From CAZSVE01 sp964610175 (GTDB lineage: Bacteria > Pseudomonadota > Gammaproteobacteria > HK1), in the NCBI GenBank assembly GCA_964610175.1, contig CAZSVE010000044.1, forward strand, positions 1 through 24,666: a stretch of DNA of 24,666 nucleotides, in the 5' to 3' direction. Within the stretch, counting starts at the first letter, position 1. Every line of letters begins with the position of its first letter. A program made the translations under genes and the position numbers. Of this stretch, positions 24,444 to 24,666 are shown in pieces. The notes under the pieces are model-generated. The model was given only the letters and a program-made list of their open reading frames with translations, did not search any database and was not told the DNA's origin.

Positions 24444-24480
24444 CTCATTATGTGAGGCTGAGCGGGAAATAAACAAATTA
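24369..24480 (+). repeat. R1 repeat, full length
   Basis: CGAAGCTTCGCCTCGAACCG to GAGCGGGAAATAAACAAATT. It points with the preceding plus-strand genes. Confidence 0.93.
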
Positions 24481-24666
24481 AACCGTAATCACTTGAATCG
24501 ACTCATTGTTTCTCGGTGAAATAACCGAAGATCGGCTTTGTTTCGTGAGTGACGGAGTTACGGGGAATCCCTTCACTATTCTGCTAATTTCTATAATGAT
24601 CGTTTTATGGAAAAGGCTCTTCCCCAGATCGTGTGGGTAAAGTGAATAAAATAGTGAAAGGCCCCC
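24481..24666. other. Window end, no gene recognised
   Basis: About 190 bp beyond the last R1 copy without a recognisable gene. Any gene starting here would be cut by the window edge. Confidence 0.5.

Noticed and set aside
53..24480. R1 repeats as a CRISPR array
   Set aside because: Copies are about 112 bp, in both orientations, kilobases apart and without regular spacers.

Overview
The window is bacterial chromosome, most likely from an uncultivated gammaproteobacterium. NagZ, PepN, NAD kinase, DnaA, Glk and a RibB with a degenerate cyclohydrolase-like half all read like their gammaproteobacterial counterparts. Base composition is moderate, neither strongly AT- nor GC-rich. Coding density is lowered by gaps of 300-700 bp that are filled mostly by dispersed repeats. 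I cannot name the genus from sequence alone.

Layout: (1) 136-3742, minus strand: glucokinase, then a RibB-type riboflavin enzyme with a terminator downstream, then methionine aminopeptidase. (2) 4413-7626, minus strand: a tightly coupled set made of a possible 61-residue ORF, a secreted TPR-CHAT protease-like protein and a secreted IalB-family protein, joined by ATGA overlaps. (3) 8153-12219, plus strand: NagZ, NAD kinase and an acetyl-CoA acetyltransferase closed by a strong terminator. (4) 12330-15001, minus strand: dnaA (TTG start) followed by dnaN, with a DnaA-box cluster between them that is an oriC candidate. (5) 15748-18877: a CYTH-domain triphosphatase (plus) convergent with PepN (minus). 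(6) 19382-21136, plus: trpG and trpD, separated by a repeat. (7) 21251-24031, plus: an unusual Hsp70 carrying a zinc ribbon, followed within 15 bp by a small membrane protein with a matching zinc ribbon.

Most genes are ordinary housekeeping genes. Two clusters look like accessory systems: the secreted CHAT/IalB set and the Hsp70/zinc-ribbon pair. The second is my best candidate for an undescribed system, namely a chaperone paired with its own membrane anchor.

The most conspicuous non-genic signal is a repeat of about 112 bp (called R1 here) present in about nine long copies plus fragments. It has a palindromic 5' edge, a possible central hairpin and a conserved 3' edge ending GGGAAATAAAC. 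In same-strand gene blocks it usually points with the genes. Its edges supply the stop codons of trpD and of the Hsp70 gene, and several copies keep a full-length open frame. A second repeat (R2, about 165 bp) has two clear copies near 7.9 kb and 10.65 kb. Nothing looks like CRISPR, prophage or an intact insertion sequence, and I found no rRNA or tRNA gene.
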